Origin: CAYVZZ01 sp964456185
GTDB taxonomy: Bacteria > Pseudomonadota > Gammaproteobacteria > Pseudomonadales > Alcanivoracaceae
Direction of reading: 5' to 3'
Length of the DNA stretch: 24,303 nt
Assembly (NCBI GenBank): GCA_964456185.1
Contig: CAYVZZ010000022.1
Location: 1-24,303, forward strand
Shown here: positions 1-7,968 of the stretch, in pieces
Layout: every line of letters starts with the position of its first letter
How positions within the stretch are numbered: position 1 is the first letter of the stretch
The notes under the pieces: generated by a model
What the model was told of the DNA's origin: nothing
The model's database searches: none
Seen by the model: only the letters and a program-made list of their open reading frames with translations
Position numbers and translations under genes: made by a program

Positions 1-1666
1 GCGCGGTGAAGTTGTAATCCATCAAATCAGGGAAGGACTCCACTAGACGATCGGTCACAATATCGCCCATTTTTTCGGCATAAAAACGGCGTTTCTTCTG
101 CTCCACATAGCCGCGTTCCTGGATGCGCGAAATAATGGCGGCATAAGTAGATGGCCGTCCAATACCACGCTTTTCGAGCTCTTTCACCAAGCTGGCCTCG
201 GTGTAACGTGCCGGCGGTTTGGTGAAGTGTTGTGTCGACTCAATCTTGTCCAGTTTTTGCTTATCGCCTTCACTTAAAGCAGGCAGAACAATATCGCCCT
301 TTTTACTGCTGGCAGGCGGCATAATGCGCGTCCAACCATCAAACTTCAGTGTGCGGCCGCGAGTTTTCAGCTCATAGTCGCCAGCTTGGGCAGTGAGGCT
401 GCTGCTGAGGTATTGCGCATCCGGCAGCTGACAGGCAATAAACTGACGGCGAATCAGATCATAAAGGCGCTGTTGATCACGCTCGACTTTCAAATTCTCG
501 GCGCGCTTGGTGACATCAGACGGACGAATGGCTTCGTGCGCTTCCTGCGCACCCTCTTTGCTCGAATAAACTTTAGGTTTGTCCAGCAAATACTTGTTTC
601 CTAATTCATCTTCAATCCAGGAACGACAAGTCTCAACCGCCTCTTTACTCAAATTGGTCGAGTCGGTACGCATGTAAGTAATGTAGCCAGCCTCGTACAA
701 GCGCTGCGCCAACATCATGGTTTTCTTGACACCAAAGCCCAGCCTGGTACTGGCGGCTTGTTGCAGTGTTGAGGTGGTAAATGGCGGATAGGGACGCGAC
801 TTGGTGGGCTTGTCTTCACGCTTTACAATCGCCAGCTCACCGGCTGCTTTTAATGCCGCTTCGTGGGCGCGCGCATCCTTTTCATTGTTGGGGCGATATT
901 TTTCACCCGCCGCTTTGGCCACTTGCCAACGTACCGGCTGCTTCTCGCTTACACCGGTATCGGCATACAGCTCCCAGTATTCCTCGGGATTAAAGGCGCG
1001 AATTTCACGCTCACGCTCGACCACCAGCTCAACGGCCACCGATTGCACGCGGCCAGCCGATAACCCCCGGGCAATTTTGCTCCACAGTAACGGCGACACC
1101 ATAAAGCCGACGACTCGGTCGAGAAAACGACGCGCCTGCTGCGCCTCAACATGTTTCATGTCGAGATCACCCGGTGTTTTAAAGGCTTCCTGAATGGCGT
1201 TTTTGGTGATTTCGTTGAAGACCACACGAGAGAAACGGCTGTCATCACCGCCAATCACTTCGCGCAGATGCCAAGCGATGGCCTCTCCTTCGCGGTCCAA
1301 GTCAGTGGCGAGATAAATACGATCGGCATTTTTGGCCAAACGCGTTAATTCATTAATGACCTTTTCTTTGCCTGGCAAGATTTCATAGCGGGCTTTCCAG
1401 CCCCTGTCCGGGTCAATCCCCATGCGCTGAATCAGTTTTTTATGCGCTTTCTTACGCTTGTGAACCGCCCGTTCGGCCGGTGGCAGCGAGCGGGTATAAG
1501 CGGCTTCTTTGGCACGCTCGGCCGGTGTTGTCTTTTTGCCGCCACCACGCACCGGCAAGTCACGCACGTGACCGATGCTTGATTTCACCACGAAGTCGTT
1601 ACCCAAATAGCGATTAATCGTTTTCGCCTTGGCTGGTGACTCGACAATAACCAGAGATTTGCCCAT
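1..1666 (-). CDS. topA: DNA topoisomerase I, 5' portion (3' end outside window)
   Basis: Type IA topoisomerase that relaxes negative supercoils by cutting one strand through a 5'-phosphotyrosine. The gene begins at the ATG at 1666-1664 and runs off the window at base 1, giving about 555 residues of a protein usually near 860. The Toprim domain is at the N-terminus: Glu9 in VIVESPAKAKTI, and the metal-binding DxDxE set in ATDLDREGEAIAWHL at about residues 120-134. The active-site tyrosine is Tyr331 in GYITYMRTDS. The missing part would hold the C-terminal zinc-finger domains. The Shine-Dalgarno is weak (AGAGAG). The gene is divergent from the secreted-protein gene at 2002. Identification is firm; nothing in the visible part looks damaged. 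Confidence 0.97.
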   Translation of the reverse strand, partial: MGKSLVIVESPAKAKTINRYLGNDFVVKSSIGHVRDLPVRGGGKKTTPAERAKEAAYTRSLPPAERAVHKRKKAHKKLIQRMGIDPDRGWKARYEILPGKEKVINELTRLAKNADRIYLATDLDREGEAIAWHLREVIGGDDSRFSRVVFNEITKNAIQEAFKTPGDLDMKHVEAQQARRFLDRVVGFMVSPLLWSKIARGLSAGRVQSVAVELVVEREREIRAFNPEEYWELYADTGVSEKQPVRWQVAKAAGEKYRPNNEKDARAHEAALKAAGELAIVKREDKPTKSRPYPPFTTSTLQQAASTRLGFGVKKTMMLAQRLYEAGYITYMRTDSTNLSKEAVETCRSWIEDELGNKYLLDKPKVYSSKEGAQEAHEAIRPSDVTKRAENLKVERDQQRLYDLIRRQFIACQLPDAQYLSSSLTAQAGDYELKTRGRTLKFDGWTRIMPPASSKKGDIVLPALSEGDKQKLDKIESTQHFTKPPARYTEASLVKELEKRGIGRPSTYAAIISRIQERGYVEQKKRRFYAEKMGDIVTDRLVESFPDLMDYNFTA

Positions 1667-2001
1667 TTTGTTCTCTCTATTACTAGCGTTTGCGCTATCT
1701 TTAACACCGCTTAAAACAGCCTTTAGCACGCCACATAAAAGGTCGGCACGCACTATTACAGTATTGCAACGCGCCTCGACCACTTGTCAATAGGGCGCTA
1801 TTTAGGCAGTAGTCAGGGGGCAAGGTCAAGTGCTTGTATAAAAAGGTGGCGTCTTTTATGGATTAATGCTCGCAATAAACGTCCGTTTTCAGTATCGTTT
1901 TGGCAAGAGGCATTTCTGTGATACTAATAACGAGAAGGATGCCTACTGCCAACAAGGCAGCCATCTCGCGATAACGACAAGACGTATTTGGAGCTTACTT
2001 C
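1667..2001. promoter_or_regulatory. Divergent intergenic region between topA and the secreted-protein gene
   Basis: This 335-bp gap has no convincing gene. For topA (minus), a TTGACA -35 lies at 1790-1785 and an AATACT -10 at 1765-1760, with a long 19-bp spacer. For the plus-strand gene, an extended -10 (TGTGATACT) lies at 1917-1925, with TTGGCA upstream at short spacing. A GGAG ribosome-binding site at 1990-1993 sits 8 nt before the ATG at 2002. A short hairpin (CTGCC-AACAA-GGCAG) is in the leader. Promoter calls are by eye only. Confidence 0.35.
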
Positions 2002-2937
2002 ATGAAGGCGAAGATTCTGACTCTGGTTTTGCTGATGGGCTTGGGAAGCCTAGGGTTCTCAACATCCGCATTAGCTGCTAATGATGACAATACGGCAGCG
2101 GCCACCGCAATGCGAAGCCTAAACAAGCTTTCCATCTTGATGAACAAAGCCACCATGGCCTATCAAATGTTCAAACTAGACCAGGGTAACCCGCAATATG
2201 GTGAAGACTTGGATAGCGCAATGCAGCGTATTCATGAACTTTACAAAGATTACCAGCAGCCTGTTGTTGATGCGGGCAAATCTGAGCAACTCAACAAACT
2301 TAACCAGCTGGTAAACACCTTCACGAAAAAAATCACCTTCAACCAAAAGAAAATCGCTTCCGGTGGCTTTGAGTCTTACGCGGTGTCCAGTGACATGTAC
2401 CAAGCCATGTCAAAAGCACAGAAAATCGCCGAAAAACTCTATGATGCCGTACAAAAATCGGCTGACGTAAAAGTTGAAGAGCCCGTGCAGAAAAGCCGTG
2501 ATATTGCCACCCTCTTGCAGTTGATGGCATCCAGCTATATCGAACAATCCGTCAGCGTATCGGGTAACGCGTTACGCGGTTCAGGCAACATGGCGCTGGA
2601 CAAGGCCGCCGAGAAACTCAGCAACAAGCTCGATAACTTCGACATTCACAGCGACAAAATCATTACCATTAACGTAAAAGTTCGCGATGTGAAAAACAAA
2701 TGGATCTTCCTGAAAAGCTCCTTTGTTCATTACAAAGAGCGTGTCGTACCATTCCTAGTATACCGTTACGCTGACCACATGGTAGACGACCTGCTTGCGA
2801 TTGATGAGCTCTACGAAAACCGCAACAAACAAAAAATCAAGCCACCGACAATTGGTGGTGCCACCTTGGCCAATGGCGTACCGCTGCCGACTGGCATACC
2901 GGCAGCCAAAGACGCTAAAACCAAACAAGGGAAGTAA
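2002..2937 (+). CDS. Secreted, mainly helical protein of unknown function
   Basis: 311 residues, with a clear Sec signal peptide: MKAK basic start, hydrophobic core to about residue 22 and a cleavage site after Ala-Leu-Ala25. I see no cysteine in the mature part, and no membrane segment after the signal. The sequence is rich in Lys, Gln, Ala and Met, with heptad-like spacing that suggests a helical bundle, and ends in a Pro/Gly/Lys-rich tail. The start is set by GGAG 8 nt upstream. I do not recognise the family. The first 60 mature residues recall helical sensor domains of the PilJ N-terminal kind, but this is only an impression. Next gene is 76 bp downstream on the same strand (UspA-like); the gap holds a 7-bp hairpin without a T run. 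Confidence 0.85.
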   Translation: MKAKILTLVLLMGLGSLGFSTSALAANDDNTAAATAMRSLNKLSILMNKATMAYQMFKLDQGNPQYGEDLDSAMQRIHELYKDYQQPVVDAGKSEQLNKLNQLVNTFTKKITFNQKKIASGGFESYAVSSDMYQAMSKAQKIAEKLYDAVQKSADVKVEEPVQKSRDIATLLQLMASSYIEQSVSVSGNALRGSGNMALDKAAEKLSNKLDNFDIHSDKIITINVKVRDVKNKWIFLKSSFVHYKERVVPFLVYRYADHMVDDLLAIDELYENRNKQKIKPPTIGGATLANGVPLPTGIPAAKDAKTKQGK

Positions 2938-3013
2938 AGGCCAAGTAAGCAACCTAGTCGGCAGTCAGCATTAGCTGGCTGCTGCACCATTGCCACAACG
3001 ATGGAGGTTCATC

Positions 3014-3445
3014 ATGGGTCATTACAACACCATTCTCGCGGCAATCGACTGCAGCGTTAACTCCACTCGCGTCATTGAGCGCGCCACCGCCCTCGCCTCG
3101 TCAGGCGGCCAGCTCCATCTTATCCACGTCATTGAACCCTTGGCACTGGCCTATGGTGCCGACATGCCATTAGAGCTGGGTGACTTACAATCTACCCTGC
3201 TGGATCGTGCCCGCAAAATGGTGCAGGGTTATGCCGATAAGTTGTCACTTCCCGATACGCAAACTCACGTCGAACTAGGTGCCATCGAGCGCACTATTCA
3301 AAACAAAGCCGAAGACATTTCAGCCGATTTAATCATTGTCGGCTGTCATACGCGTAGTGGCCTGGCACTACTGCTCGGCTCGACCGCACGTGGCATCGTG
3401 CCTGGTGCCAAATGTGATGTACTTGCCGTCAAGGTTGATGAATAA
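3014..3445 (+). CDS. Universal stress protein, UspA family
   Basis: 143-residue single-domain Usp protein, the usual size for the family; these are cytoplasmic alpha/beta proteins induced under stress or growth arrest. The N-terminus (ILAAIDCSVNSTRVIERA) is the first beta strand and helix. The C-terminal stretch IIVGCHTRSGLALLLGSTA fits the nucleotide-loop region, though the first glycine of the G-2X-G-9X-G(S/T) pattern is not canonical, so ATP binding is uncertain. The start is the ATG at 3014, with GGAGG 6 nt upstream; an in-frame ATG at 2990 has no such site. The 3' end overlaps the 3' end of the convergent dienelactone hydrolase pseudogene by 17 bp. Confidence 0.9.
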   Translation: MGHYNTILAAIDCSVNSTRVIERATALASSGGQLHLIHVIEPLALAYGADMPLELGDLQSTLLDRARKMVQGYADKLSLPDTQTHVELGAIERTIQNKAEDISADLIIVGCHTRSGLALLLGSTARGIVPGAKCDVLAVKVDE

Positions 3446-4330
3446 CGCCGCGAGCAAACTCTTCAGCGAAAAAGCTTTCAACCCGCTGCCAGCTATCTTC
3501 GGCGGCGGCTTCATCATAGGTCGCATGTAACGGCGTATGCTGGCCGACATGCTTAAACACAAACGTATCATGCTGGTTCATAAAGGAATGACCAGCATAC
3601 TCATAGGTTTTAATATCGTTGCGTATGTCCTGACAGCACAGGTGCTGTTTTAGACGCTCGCCCCCTTTGCCATATACCTTGTCACGCGCGCCCCAACCGC
3701 CCACAGTAGGACACATACAGGCCACTTCTTCTGCCTTTTTGGGTACATCACCATAAAAAGGCGCAACCACCGTTAAAGGCGCACGGTTGGCGTACAGAAT
3801 GGAAAATCGGCCACCCATGCAAAAGCCCATCATGCCCACCTGCGACACGTCATCTTGCTCTAATAACCAACGACGGCAAGCTTCCAACTGTTCAAAGGCG
3901 TAGCCCTTACCCGTCTCGTGGGCTTTAAGGAACCTCTGAACAAGTCCTAGCTGTTCGCAGCGAGGCATAAAGCAGGCAATCACAAGGCGCATTACGCAGA
4001 GAAAGGTCATTCCCTTTTCAAGTGATGCAACGCAGGGAATGCCTACTTTATGAAAGCCTGCGGCCGCTACGACTTGTTCAGAGGTTCCTTAAGTGTTTTT
4101 ACCACACACAGCGCTTTTAAACCGGGCTGATCGTATAAGTTGGGCGCTAACACCGCATACCCCAAGCTCGCCATACGTTTGGCAATGCGCTTAATGTCAT
4201 CAGTAAAACCGAACACATCGTGTAGAACGATCACGGCTGCTTGCCAGGGGTTGGGACGATCGGGTTGAATCCAAAGCGCCTCCATCTGCCGCCCACGGGT
4301 GGTAGGAATTGCCAACTCTGTTGTCTTCAC
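3429..4330 (-). pseudogene. Dienelactone hydrolase family gene, split by a 160-bp MITE
   Basis: The 5' fragment (4330 to about 4089) starts at a GTG with GGAG 7 nt upstream and reads KTTELAIPTTRGRQM, then VIVLHDVFGF, then LAPNLYDQPG. The 3' fragment (about 3924 to 3429) holds the Cys-Asp-His triad of the family: Cys in GFCMGGRF, Asp in GARDKVYG and His in AGHSFMN. Between them lies the element at 3929-4088. Removing it with one TTAA copy (164 bp) joins VVKTL to KAHETGKGYAF in one frame, exactly where relatives read RTLR..G.AF. 164 is not a multiple of 3, so the insertion also shifts frame. In the current state the upstream part ends at a TAG inside the element. No other damage is visible, so the break looks recent. 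Substrate unknown; the family cleaves dienelactones and related esters. Divergent from nth (50 bp). Confidence 0.92.
3929..4088. mobile_element. MITE-like element with 18-bp perfect terminal inverted repeats
   Basis: The ends are perfect 18-bp inverted repeats: GGAACCTCTGAACAAGTC at 3929-3946 and its complement at 4071-4088. Both sides carry TTAA (3925-3928 and 4089-4092), a probable 4-bp target duplication. Weaker inverted symmetry continues inward: TAGC, CGCAG and CATAAAG(C/T)AGGCA occur in both arms to about 50 bp. The element is too short for a transposase, so it must be moved in trans. TTAA fits the YTAR target of the IS5 subgroup, which I offer as inference only. I saw no second copy in the window. 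Confidence 0.88.
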
Positions 4331-4380
4331 GATAGGTCTCCGGAATAATAAGCCGTCGCTAAAGACTAACAGGGAACCCC

Positions 4381-5022
4381 ATGAACGCCGACAAGCGAGC
4401 AGCGATTTTTGCCCGTTTGGCCGCACAACGGCCTAATCCGACTACCGAGCTTAACTATTCCTCGACCTTTGAGCTGCTAGTCGCGGTGATTTTGTCGGCG
4501 CAGGCTACCGATGTTGGCGTTAACAAAGCCACCGCCAAGTTATTCCCAGTGGCGAACACGCCGCAGGCTATCGCCGATTTGGGGGTTGACGGGCTAACCG
4601 GATACATCAAGACCATCGGTTTGTTTAACAGCAAGGCCAAGAATGTCATCAAGACATGCCATATGCTGCTGAAACAGCATGATGGCGAAGTGCCACGCAC
4701 CCGAAAGGAGCTGGAGGCCTTACCCGGCGTCGGGCGGAAGACCGCCAATGTGGTGCTCAATACGGCCTTTGGCGAGCCGACGATTGCCGTCGACACGCAC
4801 ATCTTTCGCGTGTCCAATCGCACCAAACTGGCCACCGGCAAAACGCCTTTGGCCGTCGAGAAGAAATTATTGAAAGTGGTGCCGGATGAATACAAACGTG
4901 ACGCCCACCACTGGTTGATTTTGCATGGGCGCTATACCTGCATTGCCCGCAAGCCGAGATGTGGCAGCTGCATCATTGCTGACTTGTGCGAGTATCCGCA
5001 GCGACTGCGGCCGGACGACTAG
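4381..5022 (+). CDS. nth: Endonuclease III
   Basis: Bifunctional DNA glycosylase and AP lyase that removes oxidised pyrimidines in base excision repair. 213 residues, the normal length. The helix-hairpin-helix is LPGVGRKTANVVL, with the catalytic lysine Lys120. The catalytic aspartate Asp138 is in AVDTHIFRVSNR. The [4Fe-4S] loop has Cys187, Cys194, Cys197 and Cys203, spaced C-x6-C-x2-C-x5-C. These numbers match the E. coli enzyme. The start is the first ATG; the ribosome-binding site is modest (AGGGA). It is divergent from the broken hydrolase gene, and its 3' end lies opposite the 3' part of a small minus-strand ORF (4867-5202). Confidence 0.97.
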   Translation: MNADKRAAIFARLAAQRPNPTTELNYSSTFELLVAVILSAQATDVGVNKATAKLFPVANTPQAIADLGVDGLTGYIKTIGLFNSKAKNVIKTCHMLLKQHDGEVPRTRKELEALPGVGRKTANVVLNTAFGEPTIAVDTHIFRVSNRTKLATGKTPLAVEKKLLKVVPDEYKRDAHHWLILHGRYTCIARKPRCGSCIIADLCEYPQRLRPDD

Positions 5023-5202
5023 GCAGGCATCCGGCCGGCTCCATGATTGTAGGTTTTGCAGAATACCGGTTTCCTGCAACAGGTAATACACCGCAATAAT
5101 GGCAATTGCCATGATGGTGCCGGTAAAGCGCATTTTCGGCTTGGGCGGTTCGTTGTTATCGCCCTTCTGCGTATCCGGTTTGTCGTTAAACGGGTTAGAC
5201 AT
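4867..5202 (-). CDS. Small single-pass membrane protein, coupled to mpl
   Basis: ORF of 111 residues whose ATG (5202-5200) overlaps the mpl stop by 8 nt (ATGTCTAA), with AGGAG 7 nt upstream inside mpl. This is typical of translational coupling and is the main reason to believe it. The first 30 residues are polar (SNPFNDKPDTQKGD), followed by one membrane segment (about residues 28-42, FTGTIMAIAIIAVYYLL). The rest, from about residue 60, is antisense to the 3' end of nth and looks like read-through, rich in Arg and Gln. The original gene may have been shorter. I do not recognise a family. It is the last gene of a minus-strand pair with mpl. Confidence 0.6.
   Translation of the reverse strand: MSNPFNDKPDTQKGDNNEPPKPKMRFTGTIMAIAIIAVYYLLQETGILQNLQSWSRPDACLVVRPQSLRILAQVSNDAAATSRLAGNAGIAPMQNQPVVGVTFVFIRHHFQ
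5008..5037 (+). terminator. GC-rich hairpin over the nth stop codon
   Basis: An 8-bp perfect stem (CGGCCGGA at 5008-5015, TCCGGCCG at 5030-5037) with a 14-nt loop containing the nth stop. There is no T run after it, so it may be a pause or mRNA-end structure rather than a standard terminator. Confidence 0.35.
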
Positions 5203-6556
5203 GATGTTTCTCCTGTAAGCGTGCAACCAATTTCTGGTGAATACCACCAAAGCCCCCATTACTCATCAGCACCAAGTGGCAAGGGCCTTGGGTATTCGCG
5301 ACCAAATCAGCCACTAGCGAATCAATATCTGTCGCCACAGACGCCGGTACCGGGCATTGCTCGGCCACCTGCTGTAACGACCAATCCAGATGTGGTGGCT
5401 GGAACCAAATCACTTCATCGGCTTGCTGCACACTGTCGGGCAAACGTTGCTGGTGAGCCCCCTGCTTCATGGTGTTGGATCTTGGCTCGATCACGGCCAC
5501 GATGCGCTCATCGCCTACGCGTTGACGCAGCCCGTCCAACGTAGTCGCAATCGCCGTGGGATGGTGGGCAAAATCGTCATACACCTTAATGCCATTGACC
5601 TCGGCCAGCAATTCCATGCGGCGTTTCACGCCCTGGAAATCAGCCAGCGCTTTGGCACTTTGCTGCAAGGTCACCCCCACATGACGCGCCGCCAGCATGG
5701 CGACCACGGCATTATTCACATTGTGCAAACCACACATCGACCACTGCACTTCAACCGTCTCGCCCGTGGCATCAGTCACTGCAAAAGCGCTGCCGTCTGC
5801 TTCCCGCACGGTCACGCTAAAATCGGCAGCCTCACCAAAGCGCTCAACTTCACTCCATACGCCCCGCTCCAGCACCCGCTCCAGAGCCGGTTGGTCATTC
5901 GGCAAAATAATGCGTGCGGTCGACGGCAAGGTGCGCACCAGATGGTGAAACTGCCGCTCGATGGCCGTCAAATCCGGGAAAATATCGGCGTGGTCAAATT
6001 CCAGATTGTTCATAATCAAAGTGCGCGGCCGGTAATGCACAAACTTGGAGCGCTTATCGAAAAAGGCCGTATCATATTCATCGGCTTCAATGACAAAAAA
6101 CGGCGTGTCACCCAAGCGGGCAGACACCGGAAAATTGCCCGGCACACCGCCAATCAAAAAGCCCGGCGACATGCCGGCCGCCTCCAGCAACCAGGCCAAA
6201 ATGCTGCTGGTGGTGGTTTTGCCGTGGGTGCCTGCCACCGCCAGCACCCAACGCTCGGGTAATACCGTTTCGGCCAACATGGCCGGCCCCGAGGTATAGC
6301 GCAGCCCTTTATCCAAAATATATTCCAACTGCGCATTGCCCCGACTAATGGCATTGCCCACCACATAGCAATCGGCCTGCGGCAAATCGGCCACCTCGAA
6401 GCTCTCAATCACGGCAATATCAGCTGCGGCCAATTGATCCGACATGGGTGGATAAATCGCCTTGTCTGACCCGGTGACTTCGTGTCCCTGGGCTTTCACC
6501 AGCTGTGCCAGCGACCCCATAAAAGTGCCCGCTACGCCCAAAAAATGAATTTTCAT
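5195..6556 (-). CDS. mpl: UDP-N-acetylmuramate--L-Ala-gamma-D-Glu-meso-DAP ligase
   Basis: Murein recycling ligase of the Mur family: it joins the tripeptide L-Ala-D-Glu-meso-DAP released from old peptidoglycan to UDP-MurNAc, using ATP, in the cytoplasm. 453 residues, the normal length. The N-terminal UDP-binding start is MKIHFLGVAGTFMGSLAQL. The ATP loop is GTHGKTTTSS at residues 109-118, and the central domain contains FVIEADEYDTAFFDKRSKF, a signature of Mpl. The C-terminal domain has VYDDFAHHPTAI. The ATG at 6556 has AAGGAGA 10 nt upstream. It is divergent from pfp (113 bp), and its stop overlaps the start of the small membrane protein gene. Confidence 0.96.
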   Translation of the reverse strand: MKIHFLGVAGTFMGSLAQLVKAQGHEVTGSDKAIYPPMSDQLAAADIAVIESFEVADLPQADCYVVGNAISRGNAQLEYILDKGLRYTSGPAMLAETVLPERWVLAVAGTHGKTTTSSILAWLLEAAGMSPGFLIGGVPGNFPVSARLGDTPFFVIEADEYDTAFFDKRSKFVHYRPRTLIMNNLEFDHADIFPDLTAIERQFHHLVRTLPSTARIILPNDQPALERVLERGVWSEVERFGEAADFSVTVREADGSAFAVTDATGETVEVQWSMCGLHNVNNAVVAMLAARHVGVTLQQSAKALADFQGVKRRMELLAEVNGIKVYDDFAHHPTAIATTLDGLRQRVGDERIVAVIEPRSNTMKQGAHQQRLPDSVQQADEVIWFQPPHLDWSLQQVAEQCPVPASVATDIDSLVADLVANTQGPCHLVLMSNGGFGGIHQKLVARLQEKHHV

Positions 6557-6669
6557 TAATGTATTGTCTCCTTCACCTAAAACAGGGCATTGCCTACCGA
6601 CCGGTTAGCGTTAGACAGAGCGGCCATGTAAAATGCTCACTCGCATTTCCCATCAAAATTCGGTGACCC

Positions 6670-7929
6670 ATGACTGCTAAAAATGCCTTTTACGCCCAAT
6701 CGGGCGGTGTAACTGCCGTTATCAATGCCAGCGCAGCTGGTGTGATTCAAGCTGCTCGTCAACACAGCGACATCATAGCCAATGTTTATGCCGGACGTAA
6801 CGGTATTATCGGTGCTCTCACTGAAGAATTAATCGATACGTCAGTCGAAAGCGATGCGACTATCGAGGCATTAAAGCACACACCGGGCGGTGCTTTTGGT
6901 TCCTGCCGCTTCAAATTGAAAGGTCTGGACACCTCACGCCGTGAATATGAACGCCTCATCGAGGTCTTTAAAGCCCACAACATCGGTTACTTCTTTTATA
7001 ACGGCGGCGGCGATTCCGCCGACACCTGCCTGAAGGTTTCGCAATTATCCGAAAAGATGGGCTACCCCATTCAAGCCATTCATGTACCGAAAACCGTCGA
7101 CAACGACCTACCGTTCACCGATGCCAGCCCCGGTTTCGGCTCGGTGGCCAAATATACCGCAGTGAGCTGTCTGGAAGCGGCCCACGATATTGCCAGCATG
7201 TGCGCCACCTCGACCAAAGTGTTCATCATGGAAGTCATGGGACGTCACGCCGGTTGGATTGCCGCTGCAGCCGGTTTGGCAGGCAAGGATAGCACCCAGG
7301 CACCCCATATCATTCTGTTCCCGGAAATTGCTTTTGATAAAGCCGCTTTCTTAAAGCGCGTGGATGACTGTGTGGCCAAATACGGCTATTGCGTCGTCGT
7401 GGCTTCGGAAGGCGCACGCCACGCCGATGGTACCTTCCTGGCCGATGCGGGCAGCGTCGATGCCTTCGGCCACAAGCAACTGGGTGGTGTCGCACCTTTC
7501 CTGGCCGAGATGGTGAAAGCCGAGCTGGGCCACAAATACCACTGGGCGGTAAGTGATTATCTGCAGCGCGCTGCACGCCACCTGGCCTCGAAAACCGATG
7601 TGGAACAAGCCTATGCACTGGGACGTGCGGCAGTCGAAAAAGCGGTTGAGGGCAAAAACGCCATCATGCCGGCGTTAGTACGCGACCAGGATTCGCCCTA
7701 TCAATGGCACATTGGTGAAGCACCGCTCGCCGAGGTGGCCAACGTCGAAGAGATGATGCCACGCGATTACATCAGCGAAGACGGCTTTGGCATTACCGAT
7801 AAAGCACGCACCTATTTGGCTCCGCTAATCGAGGGCGAGGATTATCCTCCCTACGAAAACGGCTTGCCGGTATTTGCCCAGCTCACCAAACAATTAGTCG
7901 ACAAGAAACTCGATCCGTTTGAACTCTAG
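6670..7929 (+). CDS. pfp: Pyrophosphate-dependent 6-phosphofructokinase
   Basis: Interconverts fructose 6-phosphate and fructose 1,6-bisphosphate; the pyrophosphate form is reversible and serves both glycolysis and gluconeogenesis. 419 residues. The key residues point to pyrophosphate use: GGGDS at 112-116 has Asp where ATP enzymes have Gly (GGDGS), and PKTVDND at 140-146 has Lys where ATP enzymes have Gly (PGTIDND). The sugar-phosphate loop MGRHAGW is at 190-196. The start is the ATG after a modest GGTGA site. dsbD follows on the same strand 39 bp after the stop, so the two may share a transcript. The phosphoryl donor is deduced from these residues and not proven. Confidence 0.92.
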   Translation: MTAKNAFYAQSGGVTAVINASAAGVIQAARQHSDIIANVYAGRNGIIGALTEELIDTSVESDATIEALKHTPGGAFGSCRFKLKGLDTSRREYERLIEVFKAHNIGYFFYNGGGDSADTCLKVSQLSEKMGYPIQAIHVPKTVDNDLPFTDASPGFGSVAKYTAVSCLEAAHDIASMCATSTKVFIMEVMGRHAGWIAAAAGLAGKDSTQAPHIILFPEIAFDKAAFLKRVDDCVAKYGYCVVVASEGARHADGTFLADAGSVDAFGHKQLGGVAPFLAEMVKAELGHKYHWAVSDYLQRAARHLASKTDVEQAYALGRAAVEKAVEGKNAIMPALVRDQDSPYQWHIGEAPLAEVANVEEMMPRDYISEDGFGITDKARTYLAPLIEGEDYPPYENGLPVFAQLTKQLVDKKLDPFEL

Positions 7930-7968
7930 TTCGTCTATCCTGTCTTTATGGCAAACAGGAGATACGTC

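Noticed and set aside
3429..4010. 193-codon ORF as an independent hydrolase gene
   Set aside because: Its first ~28 codons are MITE sequence and the rest is the 3' part of the split hydrolase gene; it is best treated as one pseudogene.
4067..4426. 119-codon ORF as a separate gene
   Set aside because: Its 3' end is MITE sequence, and its ATG overlaps the nth start on the other strand; the real start is the GTG at 4330 with GGAG upstream.
5390..6262. 290-codon plus-strand ORF
   Set aside because: It is fully antisense to mpl, is rich in His/Arg/Gln, and has no family features or ribosome-binding site.
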